This document shows, piece after piece, positions 8,049 to 17,468 of a stretch of 64,000 nucleotides of DNA. The number at the start of each line of letters is the position of its first letter. Position 1 is the first letter of the stretch. The translations under genes and the position numbers were made by a program. Location: NCBI GenBank assembly GCA_022402525.1, contig JAKRSB010000133.1:1-64000 (forward strand), read 5' to 3'. The DNA is from Thermosynechococcaceae cyanobacterium MS004. Its GTDB lineage: Bacteria; Cyanobacteriota; Cyanobacteriia; Thermosynechococcales; Thermosynechococcaceae. The notes under the pieces were generated by a model. It made no database searches. It was not told the origin of the DNA and saw nothing but the letters and a program-made list of their open reading frames with translations.

Positions 8049-9062
8049 CTAAATACCGCCACGGCAAATCTGGCAGAGCTCAATGACCTTGGTTTGTAGC
8101 GTCCCTTTGGGGTCTTGGCCTTGCTTAAGGGATGCCTCTAGGGTCAGCAGTACCTCCAAGGCTTGCTGGAGCTGCCTCCGTGAAATAGACCGGACATCCT
8201 GGCTTAAAAAGTAGATGCGTTTCGGGTTGGCAATCTCCGCTGCCTTGGCGATCGCCCGTTCATCTCGTTCCCCTTCGTCCTGCAAAAGCTTGATCCACAA
8301 CCAAGTCCGAAATTGCTTAATCAGCGTAGCCGAGAGCCTCAAGGGCGGTTCATTGTGGTTCAATAACTCTTCTACTAAGCCGAGCGCCTTGTCCGTTAAC
8401 CCCTGGCGCGCCATGTTGGCGAGTTCCAAGGCACTTTGCTGAGTTGTGCTGACTAAGGCGGTCACCTGAGCGGCCTCCACGGGGGCAAGTATGGCACCAG
8501 CGCTGTCTACGCCAACGTAGAGCTTGAGTTTTTCTAGCTCACTGATGAGCTGCCTTGTATCGTTCCCAACGGCATCCACCAGGAGATCTAATGCCTCTCG
8601 CGTCAGCGAAACTTTCCGCTGCTGAGCGGTCTGCTGAATTGCCCTGCGGATGGCGTCTGTCTTCCAGGGCGGAACAAGCGCAAACTCTTCCACCTGAGCA
8701 CTCTGCTGTAAAAACTTGGTGATCTTGCTCCGTCCGTCTGGCTTACCCTCGTAGGTCAGCAATAAATGGGAACCCTGGGGCAATGCGGGCAGCGTTCGCT
8801 CTAACTCCTCTCGAAACAAGGAAGACTCCTGTCCTCCCAGGGGTGGATTCACGAGCCACACAAGGCGATCGCCGCCCCCAAACGCAGGCGTCATGGCCTG
8901 GTTCAGTCCCTCAATTAAGCCCTCTATAGCACCCGACGCGCCCCCCTCCACTTGGTCGTAGTTAAAGCTTTTCCAAGCTGGCTCAACCACGCGGCAAATC
9001 AGAGCCTGTACCGCTTGCTGAAGGCGGAACTGGTCATCTCCCCAAAATAAATAAGCTGGCAT
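8049..9062 (-). CDS. holA: DNA polymerase III subunit delta
   Basis: Clamp-loader delta subunit, which opens the sliding clamp during replication. The N-terminus MPAYLFWGDDQFRLQQAV is the usual start of cyanobacterial delta, and motifs such as LLTYEGKPDGRSKITKFLQ and VDAVGNDTRQLISELEKL fit the AAA+-like delta fold with its C-terminal collar domain (LKQGQDPKGTLQTKVIELC). The frame runs 15 codons further up, but the start at 9062 fits family length better. It stands alone on the minus strand. Confidence 0.88.
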   Translation of the reverse strand: MPAYLFWGDDQFRLQQAVQALICRVVEPAWKSFNYDQVEGGASGAIEGLIEGLNQAMTPAFGGGDRLVWLVNPPLGGQESSLFREELERTLPALPQGSHLLLTYEGKPDGRSKITKFLQQSAQVEEFALVPPWKTDAIRRAIQQTAQQRKVSLTREALDLLVDAVGNDTRQLISELEKLKLYVGVDSAGAILAPVEAAQVTALVSTTQQSALELANMARQGLTDKALGLVEELLNHNEPPLRLSATLIKQFRTWLWIKLLQDEGERDERAIAKAAEIANPKRIYFLSQDVRSISRRQLQQALEVLLTLEASLKQGQDPKGTLQTKVIELCQICRGGI

Positions 9063-9354
9063 AGATATAAATTGGCACCAATCAATCGGCTTAAAGGCCA
9101 CTGCCATTCAGATTCGAAAAAGTCTATGCCTCAACAGAATTTGCCTTGAACTCAGCGGCGATCGCCGTACTATCTAATTAATAAAACCAAGAACCCCTCA
9201 CGAATGCCTTCAACAAGACCTTCGTAAAGAGTTCCTGACTTCATTCTCAGCACTCATCTACTGCGATTTGCAGTGCTGCTATCGACCAAACCGACATTGG
9301 CTAAACATAAAAGCAGTCATCAAAGGCTCTTGTTTAGAAAGGTAGGGGTTTAGC

Positions 9355-9741
9355 CTATTCTTCAGACTCATCTTCATTCAGTTGAATCAAGTGAATGTGC
9401 TTATAGCCCAACTTAATCTCAAATTCATCTCCAGGCTTGAGACTCATTTCCTCAGTGTAGGTTGAGCCAATTACGATTTGCCCGTTTTTATGGACGCTAA
9501 CTCTGTAGGTCGGTTCGCGACCTCGACCATCTTTGCCGGTATCAGAATTTAGCGAAACACCCTTTGCTTCAAGGATTGCATTTAGGAACTCACCAATATT
9601 GACACGAGTCTGATTATTTTTCGTGACGGTGCGATACCCACATTGACGAGCCTTTTCTCGACGCGAAAGGTGCTGCAACTCCTTCAATTTTTGCAGGAGT
9701 GCTTTGCCAACTAAGGGCTTTGCATCTGTTTCAGTCGCCAT
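9355..9741 (-). CDS. cyAbrB family transcriptional regulator
   Basis: 128 residues. In cyanobacterial AbrB proteins the AbrB fold lies at the C-terminus; here it is about residues 75-120 (TYRVSVHKNGQIVIG, LKPGDEFEIKLG), after a conserved helical N-terminal part (ALLQKLKELQHLSRREKARQCGY). Members bind DNA broadly and influence nitrogen/carbon balance, photosynthesis genes and cell surface traits. Which cyAbrB type (A or B) is not decided here. AAGGA lies 11 nt before the ATG. Confidence 0.9.
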   Translation of the reverse strand: MATETDAKPLVGKALLQKLKELQHLSRREKARQCGYRTVTKNNQTRVNIGEFLNAILEAKGVSLNSDTGKDGRGREPTYRVSVHKNGQIVIGSTYTEEMSLKPGDEFEIKLGYKHIHLIQLNEDESEE

Positions 9742-10434
9742 CTACAACAACATCCTTTTATCAACTCGATTCATCAAAGCTTGAGAAGTAGCTCATTTTC
9801 TAAGCCAACATTACTAGCCTTGCTTATAATAATACAATTTCTTATTCTGTATAGCCTAGTGAAATATATTTATTTTTGAAAAATTGAAAAATGTTTTTGA
9901 GTCAGATCGAATTTTATAATTTCTGGCTATAGATATCTAAAATCAGCTAGACTATGCCCACATGGGCTATGCTTAGGGTCTCAATACGGTCTTCTAAATC
10001 GGTTATTGGCTCTCTGAAGATCATCAACTCAGAACAAAGCCTGACTCATGACCATTCTCTAGAGACTGGACAGCGATACTTTGGGATCATTTTTCAATTT
10101 AGCGCCTAGCAGAAACCTATAAAGACTTTTGAAATTTGCTAGAGATATCCCTGCAGAGCTGCTCTAGGGCATTGAATTCTAAATTATTGAATTCTGGATC
10201 ATTGAATTCTGGATCGTTGAATTCTGGATCGTTGAGTCAAAAATTAATAAAGACCCGTTGACAAAGGCTTGGAGACTAAAGACTCAGAGACTAAACACTA
10301 AGAGGCTAAAGACTAAGAGATCAAAGACTCAGGAAGTTAACAAAGGCTAAGAATTGGCTCGCTTTGCTCCAGAAGCTTATCTTGCCAAAAGGGGGCAGCT
10401 ATACTGGTTGCTTAGACGGCTAGGGTGCATCAAT
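9742..10434. other. Gene-free spacer with tandem repeats
   Basis: About 690 bp with no convincing gene. The left part is AT-rich (upstream of the AbrB gene and likely its promoter region). The right part holds a 4 x 15 bp array (10171-10230) and then a loose series of AGACTAAAGACT-like repeats at about 10270-10345. sdhB transcription probably starts here. Confidence 0.6.
10171..10230. repeat. 4 x 15 bp tandem array
   Basis: Units ATTGAATTCTAAATT, ATTGAATTCTGGATC (twice) and GTTGAATTCTGGATC stand head to tail in non-coding DNA upstream of sdhB. Confidence 0.95.
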
Positions 10435-11448
10435 ATGCAGGTTTGTTTTCAAATTCAGCGGCAGTCTTCTGGAAGTGCCCCGCAACTTGAGCAGTTTTTG
10501 ATTGAAGTTGACCCCCGCATCACGATCTTGGAATGCCTCAACCACATCAAGTGGGAGCAAGACGGGTCTTTAGCCTTCCGAAAAAACTGCCGCAATACCA
10601 TCTGTGGAAGCTGCGCAATTCGCATCAATGGGCGGGCTGATTTGGCCTGTAAGCAAACGCTTCAGAACGAGCTAGATCTAATGGCCCATGCTCAGCGACT
10701 CACAGGCACGACCGCTACGGAAAAGAGCCTGAGTGAGTGCCCTAAAATCGAGATTTCACCACTCCAAAATTTTCCGGTAATTAAAGACCTTGTGGTCGAA
10801 ATGAAGTCGTTTTGGGAGAATTTGGAGCAGGTTGATCCGTTTGTCAGTACAGCAAGCCGAGCGATTACAGACCGAGAGTCTTTGCAGACTCCTGCGGCGC
10901 GAGCCAAGCTGAACCAAGTGGGGAACTGTATTCTCTGTGGCGCTTGTTACTCTGAATGTAATGCCAAAGCGGTTTCGTCAGATTTTGTAGGCCCTCACGC
11001 TTTGGCCAAAGCTTATCGTGTTCTAGCAGACAGTCGGACGGAGGATGCTCAAGAGCGATTGCAAAAGATGTCCGCAGACCTATCTGGAGTATGGGGCTGT
11101 ACGCGCTGTTTTAACTGCAATAGCGCTTGCCCTATGGATGTTGCACCTCTCGATCAAATTACGCGGATCAAAACGATGGCGTTAGCCAATCCAGTGAATC
11201 CGGAACTGCGCGCGGTGCGCCATCGGGAAGTCATGATAGATTTAGTGGCTGAGAGCGGGTGGATAGATGAGCGTCAATTTGGCTTGAGAGTTTTAGGCAA
11301 TCACTTTCGAGACGTTAAGGGACTGATGGGGTTGATTCCCTTGGGTTTACGGATGCTGTGGCGCAGAAAATTCCCCTTCACGTTTCATCCCTCGGAGGGC
11401 ACGCCCGTATTCCAGTCGCTGATTCGTGCCCTGAGACGGCAAAAATGA
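10435..11448 (+). CDS. sdhB: Succinate dehydrogenase/fumarate reductase iron-sulfur subunit
   Basis: Carries electrons from the flavoprotein subunit to quinone in the membrane. Cluster ligands are visible in order: 2Fe-2S (CRNTICGSC, then C in ADLAC), a first ferredoxin motif CILCGACYSEC and a second CTRCFNCNSACP. At 337 residues it is longer than E. coli SdhB, as usual for cyanobacteria. The frame extends 27 codons upstream from a TTG, but family similarity starts at MQVCFQIQRQ, so ATG 10435 is used. No sdhA or membrane anchor gene is adjacent. Confidence 0.9.
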   Translation: MQVCFQIQRQSSGSAPQLEQFLIEVDPRITILECLNHIKWEQDGSLAFRKNCRNTICGSCAIRINGRADLACKQTLQNELDLMAHAQRLTGTTATEKSLSECPKIEISPLQNFPVIKDLVVEMKSFWENLEQVDPFVSTASRAITDRESLQTPAARAKLNQVGNCILCGACYSECNAKAVSSDFVGPHALAKAYRVLADSRTEDAQERLQKMSADLSGVWGCTRCFNCNSACPMDVAPLDQITRIKTMALANPVNPELRAVRHREVMIDLVAESGWIDERQFGLRVLGNHFRDVKGLMGLIPLGLRMLWRRKFPFTFHPSEGTPVFQSLIRALRRQK

Positions 11449-11487
11449 ACCCTTTGCAAATCTGGAATCGTCTACTCTCAAAGGGTT
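11448..11487 (+). terminator. Possible weak terminator hairpin between sdhB and hli
   Basis: AACCCTTTG pairs with CAAAGGGTT across a 22-nt loop directly after the sdhB stop; a short loose T-run follows. It may be an attenuating hairpin rather than a strong terminator. Confidence 0.35.
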
Positions 11488-11530
11488 TGCTTCAATCAGT
11501 TTTCTTACTATTGCAACGGAGCGTTGAGTG

Positions 11531-11752
11531 ATGCCTTCCCCTCTCCCTTCTCAAGAATCTACCCCGCCTCAAAACCAGCCTGAATTGGAGGCATCTGCGG
11601 CAGAAAATTCAGTAAAAAGTCAGCCCGCTTTTGGTTGGACAGCCTATGCAGAGCAAATTAATGGACGGTTTGCCATGATTGGTTTGGTGAGTTTATTGGT
11701 GCTTGAAGTGCTGACTCACAAAGATTTCTTGACTTGGTTGGGCCTCAGATAA
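11531..11752 (+). CDS. High-light-inducible protein (Hlip)
   Basis: 73 residues. The single transmembrane helix carries the chlorophyll-binding motif EQINGRFAMIG, followed by LVSLLVLEVLTHKDFLTWLG. Hlips are one-helix relatives of plant light-harvesting proteins; they bind chlorophyll and carotenoid and protect photosystem assembly under strong light. The N-terminal 35 residues are Pro/Ser/Gln-rich and probably on the cytosolic side. ATG 11531 has GGAG 9 nt upstream; a GTG one codon earlier is an alternative. Confidence 0.92.
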   Translation: MPSPLPSQESTPPQNQPELEASAAENSVKSQPAFGWTAYAEQINGRFAMIGLVSLLVLEVLTHKDFLTWLGLR

Positions 11753-11847
11753 GTTTAGGCGCTCAGTAACTAGAACTACCGATTGTTTTGATTTTTTTTG
11801 ATACCTTACTATCAATAGTTCACAACTTATGAAGGACGTAGAGGTCA

Positions 11848-12651
11848 GTGGGCATTATCCACGTACAAATTGTTGAGGGAAATCCGCACCTGCGATCGCT
11901 TCTAGGTTGGCATCTACAGCAGTCGGACTACACGGTTCACTTGACTTCTGGCGTTCGTCAAGCGCGAGAAGTCTATTACAAACAGCAGCCAGATTTAATT
12001 GTGGTTGATTCAGACTTAGCGGATGGGGATGGTCTAGAATTTTGCCGCTGGCTTCATCGCCAGCGTCGGCCGCTGATTCTAATGCTATCCGCCATGGTGG
12101 GAGAACTGGACGTTGTGAATTCCCTGAAGGCTGGTGCAGATGATTATCTTAAAAAGCCCTTTGGTATTCAAGAATTTTTAGCGCGGGTTGAGGCGATTAG
12201 CCGACGCTGTCGGTCTGCCTTACCCGTCCAGCTTCGCTATGGAGACTTGAGGGTAGACTTGGTTCAGAGACGGGTGCACTACAATCAGGAGCTAGTCGAT
12301 TTAACGCCTCAGGAATTTAGCTTGCTCTATGTTCTAGCACAGGCAGAAGGATTAGCCCTCAGCCGGATTGAGCTGCTGCAGCGGGCTTGGCCGGACAATA
12401 TTGATAATCCGAGGACTGTAGATACCCACATTTTGTCCCTGCGCAAGAAAATTGAGCTGGACCCTCAGCAGCCTCAACTCATTCAAACGGTTCGGAATGT
12501 AGGATATCGGCTAAATCTAGAGTTTTTGACCGGAAGCCAAACCAATCGCCCTTGGGTAGAGGGAAAGACTGTTGATGATTCTTCGGTGGCATCGGGGAAT
12601 CCTCGTTTCCTGCATCGAGAGGCATCTTCAGCAAAGCTTTCGCATGGGTAG
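11848..12651 (+). CDS. OmpR-type response regulator with atypical receiver
   Basis: 267 residues: receiver domain (1-118), winged-helix DNA-binding domain (about 125-222, LTPQEFSLLYVL, TVDTHILSLRKKIE, RNVGYRL), and a 40-residue tail of no clear fold. The phosphoacceptor Asp54 (LIVVDSD), Ser81 and Lys103 (KKPF) are in place, but the usual acidic pair at the start is Glu10-Gly11 (VEGNPHLR), so one metal-binding acid is missing. Phosphorylation may be weak or altered. Start is GTG with GAGG close upstream. No histidine kinase is adjacent. Confidence 0.85.
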   Translation: MGIIHVQIVEGNPHLRSLLGWHLQQSDYTVHLTSGVRQAREVYYKQQPDLIVVDSDLADGDGLEFCRWLHRQRRPLILMLSAMVGELDVVNSLKAGADDYLKKPFGIQEFLARVEAISRRCRSALPVQLRYGDLRVDLVQRRVHYNQELVDLTPQEFSLLYVLAQAEGLALSRIELLQRAWPDNIDNPRTVDTHILSLRKKIELDPQQPQLIQTVRNVGYRLNLEFLTGSQTNRPWVEGKTVDDSSVASGNPRFLHREASSAKLSHG

Positions 12652-12739
12652 ATCAAGGGTCTTCCCCCAAGTGGCCGGAGGGCGTGAGCGAGTCTGCATA
12701 GCTTTCTAGTCTGCATAATCTTTTAGCCCGCACGGTCTG

Positions 12740-13501
12740 TTAGTCCGTCCAATCTTCTGGCTCATTATTCTTGGCCATGACGGTTTTAATGAGTTCCCAG
12801 TCTAGGTCTTGGGCTGGACAGTTTTGTCGCAAAGTGCCTTGGTCTAACCAAACAACCTGGCTACAGAGTTTCTGAAGGAACGAGAGCTGGTGGCTCACAA
12901 TCAAAACGGTGCAGGATAGCTGCTGGAGCGCGTGGATGAGCTGTTCAATACGCCCTGAGTCGAGGGCTGAAGTGGGCTCATCAAGCAGCAGAATTTGAGG
13001 TTCAGCAACCAATGCGCGTAGAATGCTGACCCACTGACGTTGCCCAACCGATAGCTCAAGTTCTTGCCGCGATCGCCATTCTTCCGGCAGCATGAGACGG
13101 CTTTCCCAACGCTGTGTGCGCTGGGAAATTTGATCGGGCGGTAGCCCTTGAAGCCGTAATGGATAGGCGATCGCCTGCTCAACCGTCATACCCAAAAGTC
13201 GTGGCTCTTGAGGCACCAGCATAATTTGTTGCCGTAAAAGGGATGGGCTGTAGTGCGTAAGGTGCCTTCCCCGCCAAGAAACATGGCCGAAGTTGGGTTC
13301 GATTAATCGGTTGAGTAAGCGCAGCAGCGACGTTTTGCCTGACCCCGAAGCGCCAACAATTCCCACCCTGGACTGCGGGGCAACCTCAAAAGAAATATTC
13401 TGTAAAATGGGCGCACCCAGGGCACTCTTAACGCCCACCTGCTCTAGGGTAAGCTCAGGAACTGTGCCCTGAACCGCGCTGGATACTGACGAAAAAGCCA
13501 T
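12740..13501 (-). CDS. ABC transporter ATP-binding protein
   Basis: 253 residues with Walker A GASGSGKTS, a Q-loop in MLVPQEPRLLG, the signature LSVGQRQ (Val replaces the usual Gly of LSGGQ), Walker B ILLLDEPTSALD and the H-loop IVSHQ. It lies 6 nt downstream of a membrane protein gene and is probably cotranscribed with it, but that partner does not look like a standard permease. Phosphate/metal importers and iron-sulfur export ATPases give similar matches. Substrate unknown. Confidence 0.88.
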   Translation of the reverse strand: MAFSSVSSAVQGTVPELTLEQVGVKSALGAPILQNISFEVAPQSRVGIVGASGSGKTSLLRLLNRLIEPNFGHVSWRGRHLTHYSPSLLRQQIMLVPQEPRLLGMTVEQAIAYPLRLQGLPPDQISQRTQRWESRLMLPEEWRSRQELELSVGQRQWVSILRALVAEPQILLLDEPTSALDSGRIEQLIHALQQLSCTVLIVSHQLSFLQKLCSQVVWLDQGTLRQNCPAQDLDWELIKTVMAKNNEPEDWTD

Positions 13502-13507
13502 ACAGCG

Positions 13508-14113
13508 CTAAATTCCACCCAGATTGTTCCAGGCCGTTGAGAGAATCCAGCCATCGGCAATCAGCAACAATAGCGAAACCCCCAGGAGCGTTGCGTACAT
13601 CCAGGGTTGTGCAAGAGGCTTCACATCCTGAGTGTTGATCCCCGTCTTGATCTGAATCAACCCCAGCATACGATGGAACCCCACCACCCGCATCGGCAAC
13701 AAAAAGCCATCGCGCTCCTGAGACACCAAATAATAGACCAGTCCCCCCTGTCCTGTAGAGCGCGCCTTCAGATCTGTGACCTCAGGCCACCGCAAAGACC
13801 AGCCACGGCGGAACTGGGACGGAACCCACCAAGGATAGCGAACCGATAGACCTTCCTCACTCAAATGCACCTGTTCGCTGAGCGCCATCTCAAGTAAGAT
13901 GCCGCCCACCAAAAGTCCCAGCGCAATCCAGCCCAAGGGAAAATCTAGACTAGGGTTAAGCTGTACCAAAAAAGGCATGGGCAGCATCAAGGCCAGGTAG
14001 AGTGTCCACAGCGCTGCGCGCACAAGGGGTGAGACCCTAAATACAGAAGGGACAAAGACAGATGAAGTGGCTAGTGTTTTCAAGGATAGGGATTCCAGCT
14101 TATGAGACATCAT
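13508..14113 (-). CDS. Conserved membrane protein, ABC-linked, function unknown
   Basis: 201 residues. Two helices lie at about 30-75 (ALWTLYLALMLPMPFLV, GWIALGLLVGGILLEMAL), a soluble stretch follows (about 80-165) with alternating strands (VHLSEEGLSVRYPWW, WPEVTDLKARS, GGLVYYLVSQERDG) reminiscent of a membrane-proximal PH-like domain, and one helix ends the protein (ATLLGVSLLLLIADGWIL). I do not recognise a named family. The 6-nt gap to the ABC ATPase suggests they work together. Confidence 0.7.
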   Translation of the reverse strand: MMSHKLESLSLKTLATSSVFVPSVFRVSPLVRAALWTLYLALMLPMPFLVQLNPSLDFPLGWIALGLLVGGILLEMALSEQVHLSEEGLSVRYPWWVPSQFRRGWSLRWPEVTDLKARSTGQGGLVYYLVSQERDGFLLPMRVVGFHRMLGLIQIKTGINTQDVKPLAQPWMYATLLGVSLLLLIADGWILSTAWNNLGGI

Positions 14114-14146
14114 GTTTTAGAATCAGGGTCAAGGCTCATAAAAAGC

Positions 14147-14191
14147 TTTGAACCGCTTGAATTTGAACCGTTTGCATATGAACCGCTTGAA
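14147..14191. repeat. 3 x 15 bp tandem array
   Basis: Units TTTGAACCGCTTGAA, TTTGAACCGTTTGCA and TATGAACCGCTTGAA in non-coding DNA. Confidence 0.95.
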
Positions 14192-14435
14192 ATTTAAGCT
14201 TCTGTCTTTGAACATAGCGCAGGAAGCTGGTCTATCCCAGACCATAGCTTAGGGAATTTGCTTCTCCCTAAGCCAAGCTTTAGATTTGCATTAGATTTGC
14301 ATTAGATTTTTAGATCTTGCTTGAAGCGCTGACCGAGCCCCGCCCTTAATTGATCCTGAGTCAGCTTCCCTTCAGAATTCTCTAGCCTGCCCTCTACTTG
14401 AAAACGCCTCTACTTGAAAACATATTCTGATTAGG

Positions 14436-14495
14436 CTAATTGCAGTTAGTTTAATTGCAGTTAGGCTAATTGCGGTTAGTCTAATTGCAGTAAGG
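14436..14495. repeat. 4 x 15 bp tandem array
   Basis: Units CTAATTGCAGTTAGT, TTAATTGCAGTTAGG, CTAATTGCGGTTAGT and CTAATTGCAGTAAGG upstream of sppA. Confidence 0.95.
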
Positions 14496-14560
14496 GATAA
14501 AATTCTAGCGGTTTGCGGTATGCTTCTGTTCTGTCTTGCCCCCAGGGAGCGACCTTGTCC

Positions 14561-15559
14561 ATGCGTGTTGATCGACTCATTGCTCTGACCTTAATTGTCA
14601 TTTGTCTCGTAGCGGCACTCGGCAACTGGCTGACAGGCTCCAGTTCACTGCAAAAATCTGAGCGCGGCAAGTCTGCTGTTGACGTTGCTTTAATTGATAT
14701 TTATGGCAGCATCAGCGATAGTGCTAGTCCCTTTGGATCTTCAGGTGGAGCCAGCGCCAATGCACTTCTGGATGCCATTGGTGCAGCCCGTAAAGACAAG
14801 GTTAAGGCCATTCTCCTGCGAATTAATAGTCCTGGCGGAACCGCTGCTGCTGCGCAATCCGTCTATCACGAACTCATGCGCACCCGCGAAGAGACCGATA
14901 TCAAAATCGTTGCCAGCCTTGGGGACTTAGCCGCGTCAGGAGGCTACTATATTGCCAGTGCAGCCCACCATATTGTGGCAAACCCCGCGACACTTACGGG
15001 GTCCATTGGGGTGATTGTGCAAACTCAAAACGTTGCTCTTTTGCTCGACAAACTGGGTATTCAATCTGGAAGCATCCAGAGTGGCCGATTTAAGGATATT
15101 CTGTCTCCCTTTCGCAGCAGTACGGAGGATGATCGCAAAATTGTGCAGGGCATTGTGTCTGACTCCTACGAACAATTTCTTGGTGATATTGTCAAAGGGC
15201 GAGGAATTTCCTTGACTGAGTTAAGGCCACTCGCTGATGGCCGAATCTATACTGGTGCTCAGGCAAAGGCAGTGAAGTTAGTGGACTCCCTAGGAAACTA
15301 TCGAGATGCCCTTCAAAAGACGGCAGAGTTGATTCGAGTCAAGGGGGAGCCTACCCTCCGCAACTACTCTGCTCGCAGCTTATCGGGCTCATTACTGGGA
15401 CGTCTATTCCCTTTTTTGAACAGTGCCCAGACAAGTTTTAGTGCACAATTTTTTGGGCAGAGCATGTCGCAGGTAAGCCTTTCTGACGCAGCGCTAGGAG
15501 AGTTAGATAATTTTGCTGCTCAGTATCGGAATAAAGTGCCGATGGCGCTTATGGAGTAG
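14561..15559 (+). CDS. sppA: Signal peptide peptidase SppA (S49 family)
   Basis: 332 residues from ATG 14561. One N-terminal membrane helix (LIALTLIVICLVAALGNWL) is followed by a single S49 protease domain. The nucleophile Ser lies in DLAASGGYYIAS and the general-base Lys in SGRFKDILSP, matching the short Bacillus-type enzyme with a Ser-Lys dyad. It degrades leftover signal peptides in the membrane; in cyanobacteria a relative affects thylakoid light acclimation. The frame extends 16 codons up from a TTG, but GGGAG 11 nt before ATG 14561 and the signal-anchor favour the shorter form. Confidence 0.88.
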   Translation: MRVDRLIALTLIVICLVAALGNWLTGSSSLQKSERGKSAVDVALIDIYGSISDSASPFGSSGGASANALLDAIGAARKDKVKAILLRINSPGGTAAAAQSVYHELMRTREETDIKIVASLGDLAASGGYYIASAAHHIVANPATLTGSIGVIVQTQNVALLLDKLGIQSGSIQSGRFKDILSPFRSSTEDDRKIVQGIVSDSYEQFLGDIVKGRGISLTELRPLADGRIYTGAQAKAVKLVDSLGNYRDALQKTAELIRVKGEPTLRNYSARSLSGSLLGRLFPFLNSAQTSFSAQFFGQSMSQVSLSDAALGELDNFAAQYRNKVPMALME

Positions 15560-15567
15560 AGAGCGGT

Positions 15568-16140
15568 ATGCGCAATCCTTTTTCTACCCTTTGGGGCGTT
15601 GATTTAGCGTTTGGCCAGCCTGGAGAGCATGTCCAGCGTAATACGCTGACGCTCCTATTTATGATCAGCTTTTCCCTCGTAATTTTGGCGCTCAACGCCG
15701 CAGGGCAGCTTCGTTGGGGCTTGATGGGCTTGGTGGGGCTGACTTTTTTATTTCTGCTATTAGGCTGGGTAGGGTTCTACTGGTATGCAGCGTCAATCCA
15801 TTTTCTGACCCAAATCGTAGGAATAGAGCCCAGGCGATCGCAACCGTGGCTGACCAGCCTTCAGGGGGCATGGCCTTTGATTTTGCTGGGGCCATCGGTT
15901 GCAGCCCAAAAGGGTTGGTTGGGCTTCGGTCGCCTATTTACCCTCAGCGTTTTGATTGGTACAGTAGTATCACTTTTGTGGTTCCTCCGTCAGGCTTACA
16001 GCGCAAACTGGCTACAAACATTCCTCTGTTTAGGCTTAACGGGCGTTTTGAGTGGGCTAGCCTTACTGGGTCTCCTAGTATGGCCCGTAATGCTTTTCTT
16101 GGGTACAAAAGGGTTTGGCTTAGCTCTTTCTATGGTTTGA
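15568..16140 (+). CDS. Multi-pass membrane protein, Yip1-like, function unknown
   Basis: 190 residues with five hydrophobic segments (about 30-48, 52-75, 105-120, 128-148, 158-185). A short soluble N-terminus (FSTLWGVDLAFGQPGEHV) and the arrangement resemble Yip1/DUF-type membrane proteins, but no diagnostic motif is seen. It starts 8 nt after sppA and is probably cotranscribed. Confidence 0.65.
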   Translation: MRNPFSTLWGVDLAFGQPGEHVQRNTLTLLFMISFSLVILALNAAGQLRWGLMGLVGLTFLFLLLGWVGFYWYAASIHFLTQIVGIEPRRSQPWLTSLQGAWPLILLGPSVAAQKGWLGFGRLFTLSVLIGTVVSLLWFLRQAYSANWLQTFLCLGLTGVLSGLALLGLLVWPVMLFLGTKGFGLALSMV

Positions 16141-16382
16141 GTGTGTGCAGTCTTCTGCTCAACTCCATAGCTTTAGCCATCACGGGCAATGGTGTCCCCT
16201 GACTCTGCCCCAGAGGTCTCTATCTGAATGATTTTTTGGTCAACTCTAGGGCTTTAACGACTTCATGCCGGCCAAAGGCCTGTAGAGTGAGAGGCGTGTA
16301 GCTTCTGGGCTAACCCCGCTCAGCTCTTTTTCTAAAATCGCTATATTGATATACCTATGGGTGTGGAGCAAAAGCATTAATT

Positions 16383-17468
16383 ATGTCTAAAGTTGCTTTG
16401 ATTTCGGGAATTACTGGTCAAGATGGCGCGTATCTCGCTGAATTACTCCTAGAGAAGGGCTATGTAGTTCATGGGATCAAGCGTCGGTCTTCTCTCTTTA
16501 ATACGGATCGTATTGACCACCTCTATCAAGACCCACACGATGCAAACCGTCGATTCTTTCTGCATTACGGGGATTTGACAGATTCCACCAACCTGATTCG
16601 CATTGTGCAACAGGTTCAGCCTGATGAAATCTATAATCTAGCGGCTCAAAGCCATGTGGGTGTTTCCTTTGAGACCCCTGAGTACACGGCGAATGCCGAC
16701 GGCATTGGCACCCTTCGTATCCTTGAAGCGATTCGAATTTTGGGGTTGGAACAGAAGACAAAGTTTTACCAAGCCTCGACTTCTGAACTGTATGGTCTGG
16801 TTCAGGAAATTCCGCAGACTGAGAAGACCCCCTTTTATCCGCGATCGCCCTATGCGGTGGCGAAGCTCTACGCTTACTGGATTACCGTTAACTACCGGGA
16901 GGCTTATGGGATCTATGCCTGCAACGGCATTTTGTTTAACCATGAATCTCCCCTGCGCGGCGAGACCTTTGTGACACGCAAAATTACCCGTGCGATCGCG
17001 CGGATCAAGCTAGGGCTTCAGGACTGTCTGTATCTAGGCAACCTGGATGCGCTCCGGGACTGGGGACATGCCCGTGACTACGTTGAAATGCAGTGGCTTA
17101 TGCTGCAGCAAGATGTTGCTGAAGACTACGTAATCTCTACTGGGCAGCAGTATAGCGTTCGGGAATTTGTAGAAGCGGCTAGTAAAGAAGCAGAGCTGTC
17201 AATCACCTGGAAAGGAGAAGGAGAGCAAGAGAAAGGCTATGACGCAGACGGCCGTATTATCGTTGCCGTTGATCCCAGGTACTACCGCCCAACGGAAGTA
17301 GAAACCCTTCTAGGGGACTCCACCCGCGCCCGCCAAAAGCTGGGCTGGACACCGCAAATCACCTTTGCAGAGCTGGTTGCTGAAATGGTTCAAGAAGATC
17401 TGAAGTCCGCAAAGCGCGACTCTCTGGTGAAAGAGCACGGCTACAGCGCGTACGATTACCACGAATAG
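16383..17468 (+). CDS. gmd: GDP-mannose 4,6-dehydratase
   Basis: Converts GDP-D-mannose to GDP-4-keto-6-deoxymannose, the first step to GDP-fucose and related deoxysugars. The short-chain dehydrogenase fold has the NADP loop GITGQDG (9-15), the active-site STSELYG and YAVAK (Tyr/Lys pair), and the family motif [18 protein letters not shown]. 361 residues is the normal length. A GDP-fucose synthase is not adjacent. The neighbouring sugar-phosphate transferase suggests a role in surface polysaccharide; fucosylated carotenoid is another possible sink. Confidence 0.95.
   Translation: MSKVALISGITGQDGAYLAELLLEKGYVVHGIKRRSSLFNTDRIDHLYQDPHDANRRFFLHYGDLTDSTNLIRIVQQVQPDEIYNLAAQSHVGVSFETPEYTANADGIGTLRILEAIRILGLEQKTKFYQASTSELYGLVQEIPQTEKTPFYPRSPYAVAKLYAYWITVNYREAYGIYACNGILFNHESPLRGETFVTRKITRAIARIKLGLQDCLYLGNLDALRDWGHARDYVEMQWLMLQQDVAEDYVISTGQQYSVREFVEAASKEAELSITWKGEGEQEKGYDADGRIIVAVDPRYYRPTEVETLLGDSTRARQKLGWTPQITFAELVAEMVQEDLKSAKRDSLVKEHGYSAYDYHE

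Larger units (their letters stand above)
14114..14560. other. Divergent spacer rich in tandem repeats
   Basis: About 450 bp without a gene. It contains a 3 x 15 bp array (14147-14191), an 11-bp duplication TTTGCATTAGA (about 14286-14308), a 16-bp duplication CCTCTACTTGAAAAC(G/A) (about 14391-14422) and a 4 x 15 bp array (14436-14495). Promoters of the two divergent operons must lie among them. Confidence 0.7.
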
